Source of the DNA: Planctomycetota bacterium
GTDB lineage: Bacteria; Planctomycetota; Brocadiia; Brocadiales; Brocadiaceae
NCBI GenBank assembly: GCA_016873165.1
Contig: VGXV01000004.1
Location: 62,001-126,000, forward strand
Direction: 5' to 3'
DNA length: 64,000 nt
The position numbers and the translations under genes were made by a program. Shown piece after piece: positions 46,825-56,464 of this stretch (positions are counted from its first letter, which is position 1; each line of letters starts with the position of its first letter). The notes beneath the pieces were generated by a model that saw nothing but the letters and a program-made list of their open reading frames with translations, did not search any database and was not told the origin of the DNA.

Positions 46825-46845
46825 AATAAAATGTAATTAAAAATA

Positions 46846-47751
46846 TTATCTCTTGATAATGGAACGCAAAACATTTTCCCTTCGAGCAAGAAACTGAATT
46901 AATGTCTGGTCAAGAGGCGTAGAAGTATCTATCATCCAGTAATCTATTTGATTCTCAAGGCATGTTTTTTTGAATTGTTCAATAAAGCGGTTTATCTCTG
47001 CGAGATATCTCTCTTTAATTGTTTTAGGGTCTGCCAGTATCTTTCTCTCGTCCTCCATTGATTCAAAATACGTAATTGCCTCAAAAGGAAATGTGAGTTC
47101 ATAATGATCCAGAATATGAAATAACACTACCTCGTTCTTTTTAAAATGGAAATACTTCAGTTGCCGGGTAATCGCTTCCCTGTTATCAAAAAAATCAGAT
47201 ATGATGATGATTAATGAACGATGGCTGATTTTTTCAGCAAATTCTTTCAATACGGCGCCGGTATCGGACTGCCCCTTTGCCTCCAAACCTTCCAGTGTTT
47301 TAATAATCGCGTGGAAATGGGAAAGCCTCGAACGCGGAGGCACGTATTGCTTTACCCCATCACTGAAACAGACCAATCCCACAAGGTCAGATTGTTTTAA
47401 CAATACATATGCCAGCGATGCGGCAAGGGTAATCGCATATTCAAGCTTGCTAACCCCTTTTGATTTATACCCCATTGAACCGCTGGCATCGACAAACAAA
47501 TAGCTTTTAAGATTGGTCTCTTCTTCGAATTGTTTTACATAATATTTATCCGTCTTTGCCTGTACTTTCCAGTCAATATGTTTTATCTCGTTGCCGGGAG
47601 AGTACTCTTTATGTTCAAGGAATTCGATGCTGGAACCGGTGTAAGGGCTTTTGTGAATGCCGGACATTACTGCATCCGCCACCAGCCTTGCGCGCAATTC
47701 CATGTTAGCGATTTTTGAGAGTGTTACCGGATCAAAAGGATTTTCCGTCAT
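46846..47751 (-). CDS. DUF58 domain protein
   Basis: 301 residues. Typical DUF58 motif G-S-S-I-E-F-L-E-H-K-E-Y, then I-D-W-K-V-Q-A-K, and a degenerate vWA MIDAS D-A-S-G-S-M-G. Works with MoxR ATPases. Lies between MoxR and BatA-like genes. Confidence 0.92.
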   Translation of the reverse strand: MTENPFDPVTLSKIANMELRARLVADAVMSGIHKSPYTGSSIEFLEHKEYSPGNEIKHIDWKVQAKTDKYYVKQFEEETNLKSYLFVDASGSMGYKSKGVSKLEYAITLAASLAYVLLKQSDLVGLVCFSDGVKQYVPPRSRLSHFHAIIKTLEGLEAKGQSDTGAVLKEFAEKISHRSLIIIISDFFDNREAITRQLKYFHFKKNEVVLFHILDHYELTFPFEAITYFESMEDERKILADPKTIKERYLAEINRFIEQFKKTCLENQIDYWMIDTSTPLDQTLIQFLARRENVLRSIIKR

Positions 47752-47847
47752 TTTCCACCATTATCCTTTCACCGCACAAACGGGGGCAAAAAATTTTCTC
47801 TGCACAGTTTTTTTTAAGGTGAGATTCTTTTTGGTTGTATACTTTAT

Positions 47848-48852
47848 CTATTCTTTTACCGTATCAATCAACTGATCGATGACGTGAAGCGAGGTCTTCC
47901 CTTCAGCCTCGGCATGAAAATTGGTAATGATGCGGTGTTGTAATATGGATTTTGCAAGTTCCCGAACGTCATTACAGGTGGCCGCATACCTGCCATCCAG
48001 AATCGCCCTTGCCTTACCGCCAAGGATAAGATATTGCGAAGCGCGGGGACCCGCCCCCCAGCTAATCCATTTTTTTACAAAATCAGGCGCGTTCGAATCA
48101 TTTGGCCGGGAAGAGCGAACCAATCTCACCGCGTAATCAAGCACATGATCGGCAACAGGCACTCTCGTAACCAAATCCTGGAGGTTTATTATTTCCTCCG
48201 GGCTAAACACCTTTGATACGGAAGGTTTAAAGGCGGAGGTCGTGGTTCTTACAATTTCTATTTCCTCGTCCTTCGAAGGGTACTGCACATTAATCTGAAA
48301 CATAAACCGGTCGAGTTGCGCTTCAGGCAGAGGATACGTGCCTTCCTGTTCAATGGGATTCTGCGTGGCAAATACTATGAAAGGAAGTTCAAGTTTATAT
48401 GTGGCGCCGCTCGCGGTTACTTTGTGTTCCTGCATGGCCTGTAAAAGAGCTGCTTGTGTTTTCGGCGGGGTACGGTTGATTTCATCGGCAAGCAGAATAT
48501 TGGAAAAAATAGGGCCTTTGATAAATTTAAAAAACCTTTTTCCTGTATCGTGATCTGTCTCCAGGATATCCGTGCCGGTAATATCCGCAGGCATGAGGTC
48601 GGGGGTGAATTGTATGCGGTTAAACTGCAAATTCAAAACATCCGCTAACGTGCTCACGAGCAGTGTTTTCGCAAGACCGGGAACCCCCACAAAGAGACAA
48701 TGCCCCTTGCAAAAAAGGGCGATGAGGAGTTCGTCAATAACCTCTTCCTGCCCGATAATGACCTTTGCAATTTCCTTTTTAATCCTTGCGCGTCCATTTA
48801 CTATTTTTTCAATTGCCTGAAGGTCGGATTTTTCCATTTCAAGGGAAGTCAT
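47848..48852 (-). CDS. MoxR-family AAA+ ATPase
   Basis: About 334 residues: Walker A G-V-P-G-L-A-K-T, Walker B L-A-D-E-I-N-R, and the conserved A-T-Q-N-P-I-E-Q-E-G-T-Y sensor. An ATG 16 codons upstream (48900) is in frame but lies inside a repeat (48882-48960) whose arm translates as L-S-G-V-E-A, so ATG 48852 is preferred. Chaperone-like, acts with DUF58 and BatA. Confidence 0.92.
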   Translation of the reverse strand: MTSLEMEKSDLQAIEKIVNGRARIKKEIAKVIIGQEEVIDELLIALFCKGHCLFVGVPGLAKTLLVSTLADVLNLQFNRIQFTPDLMPADITGTDILETDHDTGKRFFKFIKGPIFSNILLADEINRTPPKTQAALLQAMQEHKVTASGATYKLELPFIVFATQNPIEQEGTYPLPEAQLDRFMFQINVQYPSKDEEIEIVRTTTSAFKPSVSKVFSPEEIINLQDLVTRVPVADHVLDYAVRLVRSSRPNDSNAPDFVKKWISWGAGPRASQYLILGGKARAILDGRYAATCNDVRELAKSILQHRIITNFHAEAEGKTSLHVIDQLIDTVKE

Positions 48853-48881
48853 AAAAATTATCTGTATATCAACATTTAATG

Positions 48882-48960
48882 CTTCGACCCCGCTCAGCAT
48901 GACTATTTAAAACGGTTTATAAGCAGTTAAACGGTATTGTCACCCTGAGCGGAGTCGAAG
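48882..48960. repeat. REPIN-like inverted repeat
   Basis: 22-bp arms 48882-48903 and 48939-48960 (19/22 paired) around a 35-bp centre. The arm core CTGAGCGGAGTCGAAG is a well-known bacterial intergenic repeat type. Confidence 0.75.
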
Positions 48961-48982
48961 GGTTATTTCTTGTGTGAAAATG

Positions 48983-49075
48983 AAAAAAAAGAGCGTCGGT
49001 GTCGAAGCTGCTCAGATAAGCCCAAAACTGAGCAATAAACGACCAAGGCTTTTCCCCGGCACCAACGCTCTCCTA
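48983..49075 (-). ncRNA. Possible small RNA or complex terminator
   Basis: Long closing stem (48991-49003 with 49058-49070, 12 of 13 pairs, including one G-U), an inner perfect hairpin (49010-49015/49028-49033), and on the minus strand an 8-T run at 48983-48990. A weak promoter (TTCACA 49099-49104, 17 bp, TAAAAA 49076-49081) sits right before it. It lies between the MoxR leader repeat and the acyl-CoA synthetase gene and may only be the latter's terminator. Confidence 0.45.
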
Positions 49076-49136
49076 TTTTTACCAAAAATTAAGTTAATTG
49101 TGAATGAAAATTTTCGATTTACCTATTTTTAATAAT

Positions 49137-50507
49137 TTAATGAGACTGTAATACCTTTCTTTGTAACAACATAGACATCGCCTTTGCGCTTCTTTCCGGA
49201 GAAGGAAATACGGGATAATGACGTTCTTCCAATAACTGTTTTACCTTCATCGTAAACGTTCCGCCTACGGTACACACCACCGCCGGTTTCCCCGATGCCT
49301 TCATTGTATTATCAATAATAGATACAATTTTCTCAGACATCCCTTTAGGAGACATAAGCGGAATAATGATCGCCGCATCATATTCGTCGCTTTCGACCAT
49401 ACACGTTTGCAAAGCAACGCGATAATCCTCATCGCACGCGCTCCCTGTCAAGTCAATGGGATTGTTCACAACATAAAACTGCGCAAATTTTTCCCTTAAC
49501 TTCTCCTTCAGTTGAGGAGAAGGCGGAACCACTTCCAAACCATTCTCCGTACAATAGTCCGCCACAATAACGCCAAAACCTCCGCCGTTCGTAACTATTA
49601 ATATCCTGTTTCCCTCCGGAGGGTTTTGCATGGAAAGAACTTTTATTCCGTCAATAAACTCTTCCAGACCATTTGCTTCAATAATACCCGCTTTCAAAAA
49701 TGCCGCTTTATAGATAGCATAGTTTCCTGCAATTGCCCCTGTGTGCGATTTCGCGGCGGCGATTCCCGCAGCTCCTTTCCCCACCTTTAATGCAACAATT
49801 GGTTTTTTCCGTGAACATGCCTTTGCGGCTTCAATAAACCTTCTTCCGTGATCAACCGACTCCATATAGATCGCAACAACTTCTGTATGAACGTCGTCCC
49901 TTAAAAATGCCAAAAGATCGGACTCTCCCACATCCATCCGGTTTCCATAGTTTGCCATTTTGGCAATACCAATACCCTCCTGCGCCGCTAAATCCAATAC
50001 GGAAATGGCAAACGCACCGCTTTGTGAAAGAATAGAGAGTACCCCCTTTTTGGGTTTAGTAATCCTTTCCCACGACAGAAACGATGTGGTAAAGTTCGTA
50101 TAATTATCCAAAACACCCAGACAGTTTGGCCCGATAATACGAATATTACTTTCACGCGCTACTTTCCTGATCTCATCCTCCATCTGAATGCCTTCCGCGC
50201 CCATTTCCCGAAATCCCGCGCTGATAATTACAGAATACTGAATCCCCTTTTGCGCCTGCTGTTTTATGATCTCCAATACAAATGATGCGGGTATCGCAAT
50301 AACCGTAAGCGCTATTTCATCAGAAATATCAAGCAGGGATGCAAAACATTCCAGGCCGAAAACGTTCTTATACTTCGGGTTTACCGGATAAATCTTTCCT
50401 GCAAATCCCATATCCAGAAGATTCTTCAGAATAATCCCCGGCAAGCTGCTGGCTTTCTCCGTGGCGCCTATAATGGCGACTGATGAGGGATTGAAAAAGG
50501 CATGCAT
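49137..50507 (-). CDS. ADP-forming acyl-CoA synthetase, alpha subunit
   Basis: 456 residues: N-terminal CoA-binding Rossmann domain (V-A-I-I-G-A-T-E-K-A-S near 10-20), a flavodoxin-like succinyl-CoA-ligase region, and the phospho-His site S-H-T-G-A-I-A-G (His255). Makes acetyl or another acyl-CoA with ATP, or the reverse for ATP gain. The beta (ATP-grasp) subunit is not adjacent. Confidence 0.87.
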   Translation of the reverse strand: MHAFFNPSSVAIIGATEKASSLPGIILKNLLDMGFAGKIYPVNPKYKNVFGLECFASLLDISDEIALTVIAIPASFVLEIIKQQAQKGIQYSVIISAGFREMGAEGIQMEDEIRKVARESNIRIIGPNCLGVLDNYTNFTTSFLSWERITKPKKGVLSILSQSGAFAISVLDLAAQEGIGIAKMANYGNRMDVGESDLLAFLRDDVHTEVVAIYMESVDHGRRFIEAAKACSRKKPIVALKVGKGAAGIAAAKSHTGAIAGNYAIYKAAFLKAGIIEANGLEEFIDGIKVLSMQNPPEGNRILIVTNGGGFGVIVADYCTENGLEVVPPSPQLKEKLREKFAQFYVVNNPIDLTGSACDEDYRVALQTCMVESDEYDAAIIIPLMSPKGMSEKIVSIIDNTMKASGKPAVVCTVGGTFTMKVKQLLEERHYPVFPSPERSAKAMSMLLQRKVLQSH

Positions 50508-50600
50508 TGTATTTAAGGGAAAAATATCTTCTAAGGTTTGTTGATAAAGAATGAATACGATCAGGAAAATGGATTGTAATTTTCTCGTTTCGGCAAAATG

Positions 50601-53519
50601 CTATTCGATGGTTTTCTCTATAACCTTTTCAAGTAGTTCTTGAATAGTCTTATCACCCGGAGCCAATGTTAATGCTTTATTCAATGCCTCCTCTGCCAGT
50701 TTATATTGTTTCATATTATAATAAGCAAAACCAAGCATTTTATAAGCATCAAGCGATTTCCCATCTATTTCAAGTGATTTCCGGCACTCGTTTATTGCGC
50801 CATCCCAATTTTGCTTCTTCAAATAAATATCAGCAAGGAGCAAGTTAATATTTATATGCCCATGACGCGGATATGCCGCATCAAACTCCCTCAAAAAAAT
50901 TTCCGCACGGTCATAATTCTGCAAATCGAAATAAGCGCCTGCTAAATTATGCAAATAAATCGGATTATCTGGCGCTAATTCCACTGCCTTTTGTGAATAT
51001 TGAATGGCATTATCGTATTGCTGTTTTCTCTTATAAATAACGCCAACGTTATTATAATAATCCGACACGGAGGGATTTCGTTCGATAAGCTTTAGGTAAC
51101 ATTCCAGAAGATCTTCATATTTTCCCGCAGACAAACAGGTCTTTGTTAAATTCTCAAGGTAAACTTGCCCATCCGGACTTAGTTCCAGCGCCTTCTTGAA
51201 ACTTTCAATTGCTTTATCAGGCATGCCTTTCTTGAGAAAAATCGCGCCAAGATTATTATAATAAACAGGCTCGGAAGGATTTATTGCTATCGCTTTTTGT
51301 GTAAAATATAATGCCTTCTCTGCTTCTCCTTTTTGTAGGTAAATATTTGTCAATCGTTCCAAATACGTGAGATCCTCCGGGCGAATCAAATATGCCTGAT
51401 AGAATTTCTCCAATGCACGGTCTGTATTCCCTTTATTGAGATACAAAAACCCAAGGTTTCCGTGAAACTGCGCCTGAAACGGGTCCATATCTATTGCTCT
51501 GCTATAAAAATCAATCGCCTGATCAACCGTAGGCCTATTAAATTTCTCCGCCAGCATTTGATAAATCATGCCGAAATGAAAAAAGCCAACAAAATGTTGC
51601 GGAATAACCATCAAAGAATTATTCGCTTCTAGAAACGCTTTTTGTGCCCATTTTTCATCATTTGTGCCAGATGCTTTTTGTATGTATACTTTGCATAAAT
51701 CATCGCGGTACATATTTTCGTAAGGATTCAGAAGCACTGCCCTGTTTATAAAGAACACTCCTTTATCGGTTAATTGCTCCGTCTTTTCCCTCTCGGCATA
51801 ATTCAATATCCTCCTCCCATATTCATAATTCATATCTGCCAGGTAAGAACGTAAAATAAATACCGTAACAAAACCTAACATGGCAAATATCAATACACAA
51901 TAAACCCACTTAACGAAGATTTTCCCTGACGTCAGATACTCATTTCTCTTTTGAATGGTTTTATCATGCTTTAATCTCTCTTCTCTGCCTTCAATCAATC
52001 TTTCGGCATTATTTACTTTTATTATCGAAATACAAAGCCCCATCATGACCCAGAAAAGCATGACAATCGGAGTATTTCCAAAACTAAATTGATTTTGAAT
52101 AAGATAGCAGATTATCCCCGAGCAAAGCCCTAATATGAGAATCTTATCCTGATTTTTCAGGTATTTATAATTTTTACCAATGTATATTCCAAAGGCAACC
52201 AGCAGCCAAATATACGTCCCCAAACCGAAAATACCACGGGTAACGGCGGTATCAAGGATATCGTTATGGATTCGATCCTGCCTTGGAAATTGAAATCCTT
52301 TATCCTGTTCCAAAACCGAAAATACCTTTGCCAGGTTTTTTTGAAAGACAATTCCTATAGTATCAGGGCCTATGCCAAGTGCTGGATAGTCCTTAATAAT
52401 CTCTATCGCTGCAAGATACTGAAAAATGCGGGAAAAGGAGGATCCCGTGACAGCAAATTTTTGAGCAATCCATGGTCTGGGGTGAGTATGCTGTTCAAAA
52501 TTCGCCAATAATTCTCCACCCCTATTGGTATGGGAATCATTTAAAGAATTATCGGTTTTTTGCACATCGTCAGCAAAATGTTTAATAAATGATGTTTCAT
52601 GCCGTATATTAAAAACTATTCCTATAAAAACTAATGAAGCTACAACGATTACAAATTTATACCTTTCTATAGTTTGTTTTCTAAAGATTAAAAAAAGAAA
52701 CGGTATAACACCCCCAATAAGAGCTACAAAACACGCCCTCGTATTAGTGAGCCAAAAGGCAATATATATGATTACAGAGGCTACATAAAAAATCCAAATG
52801 GCATATTGCCTGTTAATAAAAAACTCTTTTCCCTCATTTTCTCTTTTAGAACTATTGGACAAAGACCGGCGAATATTATCATCAGATAATTTCTTAGAAG
52901 CAGCATCCTTTTGCAATGGAAAACTACTGCTGAAAAACAGTGAAACCGCCACCGGCAATACCATAACAAGCTGCGCCGCAAAGAATACCGGATTCCCGAA
53001 TGTTGAAAACACCCGTGGGCCTCCGCTGCTCCAAGAAAAATAATCAATCCCAAAACGTTGGAAAATCCCGTAAAAAGAGGATATCGTTGCGCAACTGATA
53101 ATTGTGATCACTAACAAATAAAGCCTATGGCGTGTAGTGATAAAATTTATCGTTGCATAAAAAAGGAATATGTAACATAAAGTCTCTGTCAAACCCTCAT
53201 AACGCTTATATGTGCCACAAAGACTCATAATAGGATTTATAGAAACAACCGTTGAAATTATAAAAATAACTATATAAGAAAGAATAGGAATATCTATCGC
53301 TGCACACGAAAAATTGTTCTTTTGCTTAAGCGTGAGTAAAAACGACCAAATAACTAAAATAGAAATCGTCAGCAAATACAGTGTCATTGCCTTACTGAGA
53401 TCAAAAACACTGTATAACCGAATATCAAAAAAGAGGGGTACTATGATGGCTGCCAAAAATAATAGACCTATTATTACTTTTTCGCAGTACTTAGATATGT
53501 TTTCAGGAATAGAACTCAT
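50601..53519 (-). CDS. O-antigen-ligase-type membrane protein with TPR tail
   Basis: 972 residues. About a dozen membrane helices (15-495) contain a Wzy/WaaL-like loop (G-I-G-P-D-T-I-G and H-N-D-I-L-D). From about 600 to 965 TPR units follow (N-L-G-A-I-F-L-K-K-G, E-S-F-K-K-A-L-E-L-S-P). Family members ligate or polymerise surface polysaccharide or glycosylate proteins. TPRs may bind partners of the envelope. Confidence 0.85.
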   Translation of the reverse strand: MSSIPENISKYCEKVIIGLLFLAAIIVPLFFDIRLYSVFDLSKAMTLYLLTISILVIWSFLLTLKQKNNFSCAAIDIPILSYIVIFIISTVVSINPIMSLCGTYKRYEGLTETLCYIFLFYATINFITTRHRLYLLVITIISCATISSFYGIFQRFGIDYFSWSSGGPRVFSTFGNPVFFAAQLVMVLPVAVSLFFSSSFPLQKDAASKKLSDDNIRRSLSNSSKRENEGKEFFINRQYAIWIFYVASVIIYIAFWLTNTRACFVALIGGVIPFLFLIFRKQTIERYKFVIVVASLVFIGIVFNIRHETSFIKHFADDVQKTDNSLNDSHTNRGGELLANFEQHTHPRPWIAQKFAVTGSSFSRIFQYLAAIEIIKDYPALGIGPDTIGIVFQKNLAKVFSVLEQDKGFQFPRQDRIHNDILDTAVTRGIFGLGTYIWLLVAFGIYIGKNYKYLKNQDKILILGLCSGIICYLIQNQFSFGNTPIVMLFWVMMGLCISIIKVNNAERLIEGREERLKHDKTIQKRNEYLTSGKIFVKWVYCVLIFAMLGFVTVFILRSYLADMNYEYGRRILNYAEREKTEQLTDKGVFFINRAVLLNPYENMYRDDLCKVYIQKASGTNDEKWAQKAFLEANNSLMVIPQHFVGFFHFGMIYQMLAEKFNRPTVDQAIDFYSRAIDMDPFQAQFHGNLGFLYLNKGNTDRALEKFYQAYLIRPEDLTYLERLTNIYLQKGEAEKALYFTQKAIAINPSEPVYYNNLGAIFLKKGMPDKAIESFKKALELSPDGQVYLENLTKTCLSAGKYEDLLECYLKLIERNPSVSDYYNNVGVIYKRKQQYDNAIQYSQKAVELAPDNPIYLHNLAGAYFDLQNYDRAEIFLREFDAAYPRHGHININLLLADIYLKKQNWDGAINECRKSLEIDGKSLDAYKMLGFAYYNMKQYKLAEEALNKALTLAPGDKTIQELLEKVIEKTIE

Positions 53520-53625
53520 TTCACTTCATTTCTCTCACGAAACTGAACACTTGTTAGATTTTCAGAATTATTACAGATTTCTATTTTTTTTGCAACGAAG
53601 TATTATTAAAAGACTTACTGATACT

Positions 53626-56007
53626 TTATAGTGTTTTTTTGTTTATATTTATTTTCCACTTTTTACCGTAATGAAAACTGACGTAACTAATGAGAATAAA
53701 TAACGTAGAAAGCGTTATAATGCATCCTGTTTTAAATGTTATGGGATCATAGACAAATTCCACGTTGTGTAATCCTTTTTCGAGAAAAATAGATCTGATG
53801 ATATAATCGGTTTTGTAAATCGTAGTTTCTTTGCCATCAACATATGCTTTCCATCCCGGATAATAGGTGTCACTCAATACAAGAAAGCAGTTTTTATCCG
53901 TATTTGTCTGTAACGTAATCTTGTTGGAGGGATACACAAGGTTCTTGATTTCCGAGAGTATTTCTTTTGATTCGAGAAAAAAATTTTCCGCAATATTTTT
54001 TGGCGTCTCAATAACAATTTCCCGGAAAGGATCAAATTTTTCGCTAAAAAGCGTTTGAAAAATATCGTGTTTTTCATTAAGACTCGTTATTTTATTAACA
54101 AAGAATATACGAGGAAAGACATTCTTTACCTGTGCAACAGAAGTTTTTGCATCTATATTGTCATCGATTTCTGTATTTGTAATTATATATTTTAAGTTTA
54201 ACATTCTATAAAAATCATTTCTTGTTTTCAGAGAGGCGTTGTCATCGAGAAAGGAAAAAAATTCTTCAAAATAGTTGAGTATAATGGGATTTCCCCCCCC
54301 TCGAAATTTAAACAGATGATATGGGAGACTTGTTTCCCCTGCAAGAATTGATTTTACAAAGAAAAAGCGAGAAATGTCTTTACAACCATACAAAAAATAA
54401 ACAGTATTGTTATAGGAATTAATGATCCTACAGATATCCTTATCCGAACTAACAAAATTAATTATTCCCGGTTTTTTTTCTAATAAAGTGTTGTCATCAT
54501 AATAATTCAGATTTTTAAAGAAAAAAAATAGGTCAGAAACAATAATAGTTGTAATTAATATATTTAATAATTTGTAATTTAATTTGTGAGTGGTACAAAG
54601 AAAAATTATTGCTATTGTAGTAGATAAAAAGAATAGCATGTAAAGACAGTTTTTCAGAATATAATAATATCTTTGTTCTATAGAAAATGGAAGCGAAGGG
54701 TTTTGTATTTTATTAATATATTTTTCTAAAACAGAAACTACTACCGATGGGAAAAGGTAGGCTAATAAAATCAGGCAAATAAAAATGAGATAGAAAGAAA
54801 TTAATACTACAAAAGAAATAAACAAACGACGTTTATTTTCTTTGATTTCTCTATATGAAAAAAGTAAGTAATGTGTGCCAAAACCTGTAATGATCGATAG
54901 TGAAAAAACTGCTAATTCTGTATTTCTTGAAGGCCATCTGAAATTTTTCATAAATGGAAGATAAGAATTAAAGAAATGATACATTGGGGTATACATTCCA
55001 GAAGCCAGAATGAATAAGAATGCGGAAAGTATGCAAAAAAATGCCGTTAAGTATCTATGGGAAACAAATGGTTCGTTTGTGGCAGAACAAGTATATTGCC
55101 TCTTTGTTTGATTATGAAAGAAAAGGAATATTATTGCAAACAGCAGCAAAGTTAACGGAAATATTCCTATATAAAAACTCCCTGTCCAAAATTCAAACAG
55201 TGATATTCCCCACCAATCGTTATTAAATCCGGGTACTCCAAAGAAATATGGCACTAGGAAGGTAATCAGATGCAAGGGGTGTAATGAAGCAATTATGAGT
55301 TCAGGATCAAAATTTATTGCACGTACAGATAATTTAGTTGCCTCTAATGTGGGAAGCAACTGTACCATACTCAATAAAAAAGCAACTACAAATGCGAGCA
55401 AAGGGAAAATAAAAACGAAAAAGATTTTTTTGGAACCGCAACCATGATAACAAAGCAATAGAAAAGTAAAGATGCAATAAAATCCTAAGGAAAGATAAGT
55501 AAAATAAATGGCTAACGAATGCCCTCCGAAAAATTGAATAGCAAGAATAATACCTGCTAAGAGAGAATACATTAACGAAGTATTTTTTATCGTTTTATCA
55601 AATAAAAAGAAAATTAATGGAATCCATGGTATTGTGCTTACATAGCTTAAGAATTCAAGTCGGCTGATTATCATTCCGTTAAACATAAAAATAATTGCGG
55701 AAGTAAATGCCGCGGTTCTTACTACTTTCCAATGCTTCATTAGCAGGAACATAAAAACACCTGCAAGGAAGATATGGAGAATAATAAAGCAGCGATAGGC
55801 AACCGCAATAGGAAGAACATAAAAAAAAGCATTGAAGGGATAAAAGATCGCTGTTTGAGGACAAGCAAGGAATGGTTGGCCTAGGCGTGAGTAAGGATTC
55901 CATAACGGCATAGTTCCACTTCTGATAGCTTCCCTTGCGAAAATACGCCATGGTAAAAAATCGCAAAAGGTATCGCGTAAAAGCAGTATTTTACCTCTAA
56001 CAATCAT
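53626..56007 (-). CDS. YfhO-family membrane protein (5' end uncertain)
   Basis: 793 residues from the first ATG, about 13 membrane helices, typical P-L-W-N-P-Y-S-R-L-G-Q-P-F-L and a C-terminal beta domain with Y-Y-P-G-W-K-A-Y-V-D-G. YfhO proteins are GT-C-like glycosyltransferases. The first transmembrane helix expected before residue 1 is encoded by 20 in-frame codons upstream (56008-56067, A-I-F-V-L-F-I-L-T-I-I-F-F), but these have no ATG, GTG or TTG. Either an unusual start codon or loss of the original start is implied. Confidence 0.85.
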   Translation of the reverse strand: MIVRGKILLLRDTFCDFLPWRIFAREAIRSGTMPLWNPYSRLGQPFLACPQTAIFYPFNAFFYVLPIAVAYRCFIILHIFLAGVFMFLLMKHWKVVRTAAFTSAIIFMFNGMIISRLEFLSYVSTIPWIPLIFFLFDKTIKNTSLMYSLLAGIILAIQFFGGHSLAIYFTYLSLGFYCIFTFLLLCYHGCGSKKIFFVFIFPLLAFVVAFLLSMVQLLPTLEATKLSVRAINFDPELIIASLHPLHLITFLVPYFFGVPGFNNDWWGISLFEFWTGSFYIGIFPLTLLLFAIIFLFFHNQTKRQYTCSATNEPFVSHRYLTAFFCILSAFLFILASGMYTPMYHFFNSYLPFMKNFRWPSRNTELAVFSLSIITGFGTHYLLFSYREIKENKRRLFISFVVLISFYLIFICLILLAYLFPSVVVSVLEKYINKIQNPSLPFSIEQRYYYILKNCLYMLFFLSTTIAIIFLCTTHKLNYKLLNILITTIIVSDLFFFFKNLNYYDDNTLLEKKPGIINFVSSDKDICRIINSYNNTVYFLYGCKDISRFFFVKSILAGETSLPYHLFKFRGGGNPIILNYFEEFFSFLDDNASLKTRNDFYRMLNLKYIITNTEIDDNIDAKTSVAQVKNVFPRIFFVNKITSLNEKHDIFQTLFSEKFDPFREIVIETPKNIAENFFLESKEILSEIKNLVYPSNKITLQTNTDKNCFLVLSDTYYPGWKAYVDGKETTIYKTDYIIRSIFLEKGLHNVEFVYDPITFKTGCIITLSTLFILISYVSFHYGKKWKININKKTL

Positions 56008-56247
56008 CTCTTCGAAAAAAATGATTGTTAATATAAATAAAACAAAAATAGCAGTAAAATCTTTTTGCTAGGTTTTAGTAAATATTCGCATTTTTATAGT
56101 GAAGCTTCATGTTGTATAAATTTATAATACCATAATATAATAAAACGCCTGAGCATTTACAGTCATTTTATACAAATAGGTATTCTTGTGATGCGCTGTA
56201 ATGTAAAGGATTTGAAATGTTGTCTTGTGTAAATAGAAAAATAATAG

Positions 56248-56374
56248 TAACAGTTCACCCCTTCCGGATTGTCCCGGTATTTGAAAATGACCCACCCCTA
56301 GCCCCTCCCAGGAGGAGAATGCAAGAAGTCCCTGTCCCCTCCTGGGAGGGGATTTAGGGGTGGGTGAACTGTTA
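56248..56374. repeat. MITE/REP-like palindromic element
   Basis: 127-bp element with perfect 13-bp terminal inverted repeats (56248-56260/56362-56374) and a long inner inverted repeat (56291-56315 with 56338-56364). No ORF. The rest of 56008-56464 is AT-rich without genes. Confidence 0.75.
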
Positions 56375-56464
56375 TAAATAATAAAAAAGCTTAAAAAATT
56401 CGTTGAAAAATATCGATAAATATTGAGAGATTAGAGATAATACTTTCCATAAAGGGCAGTACTG

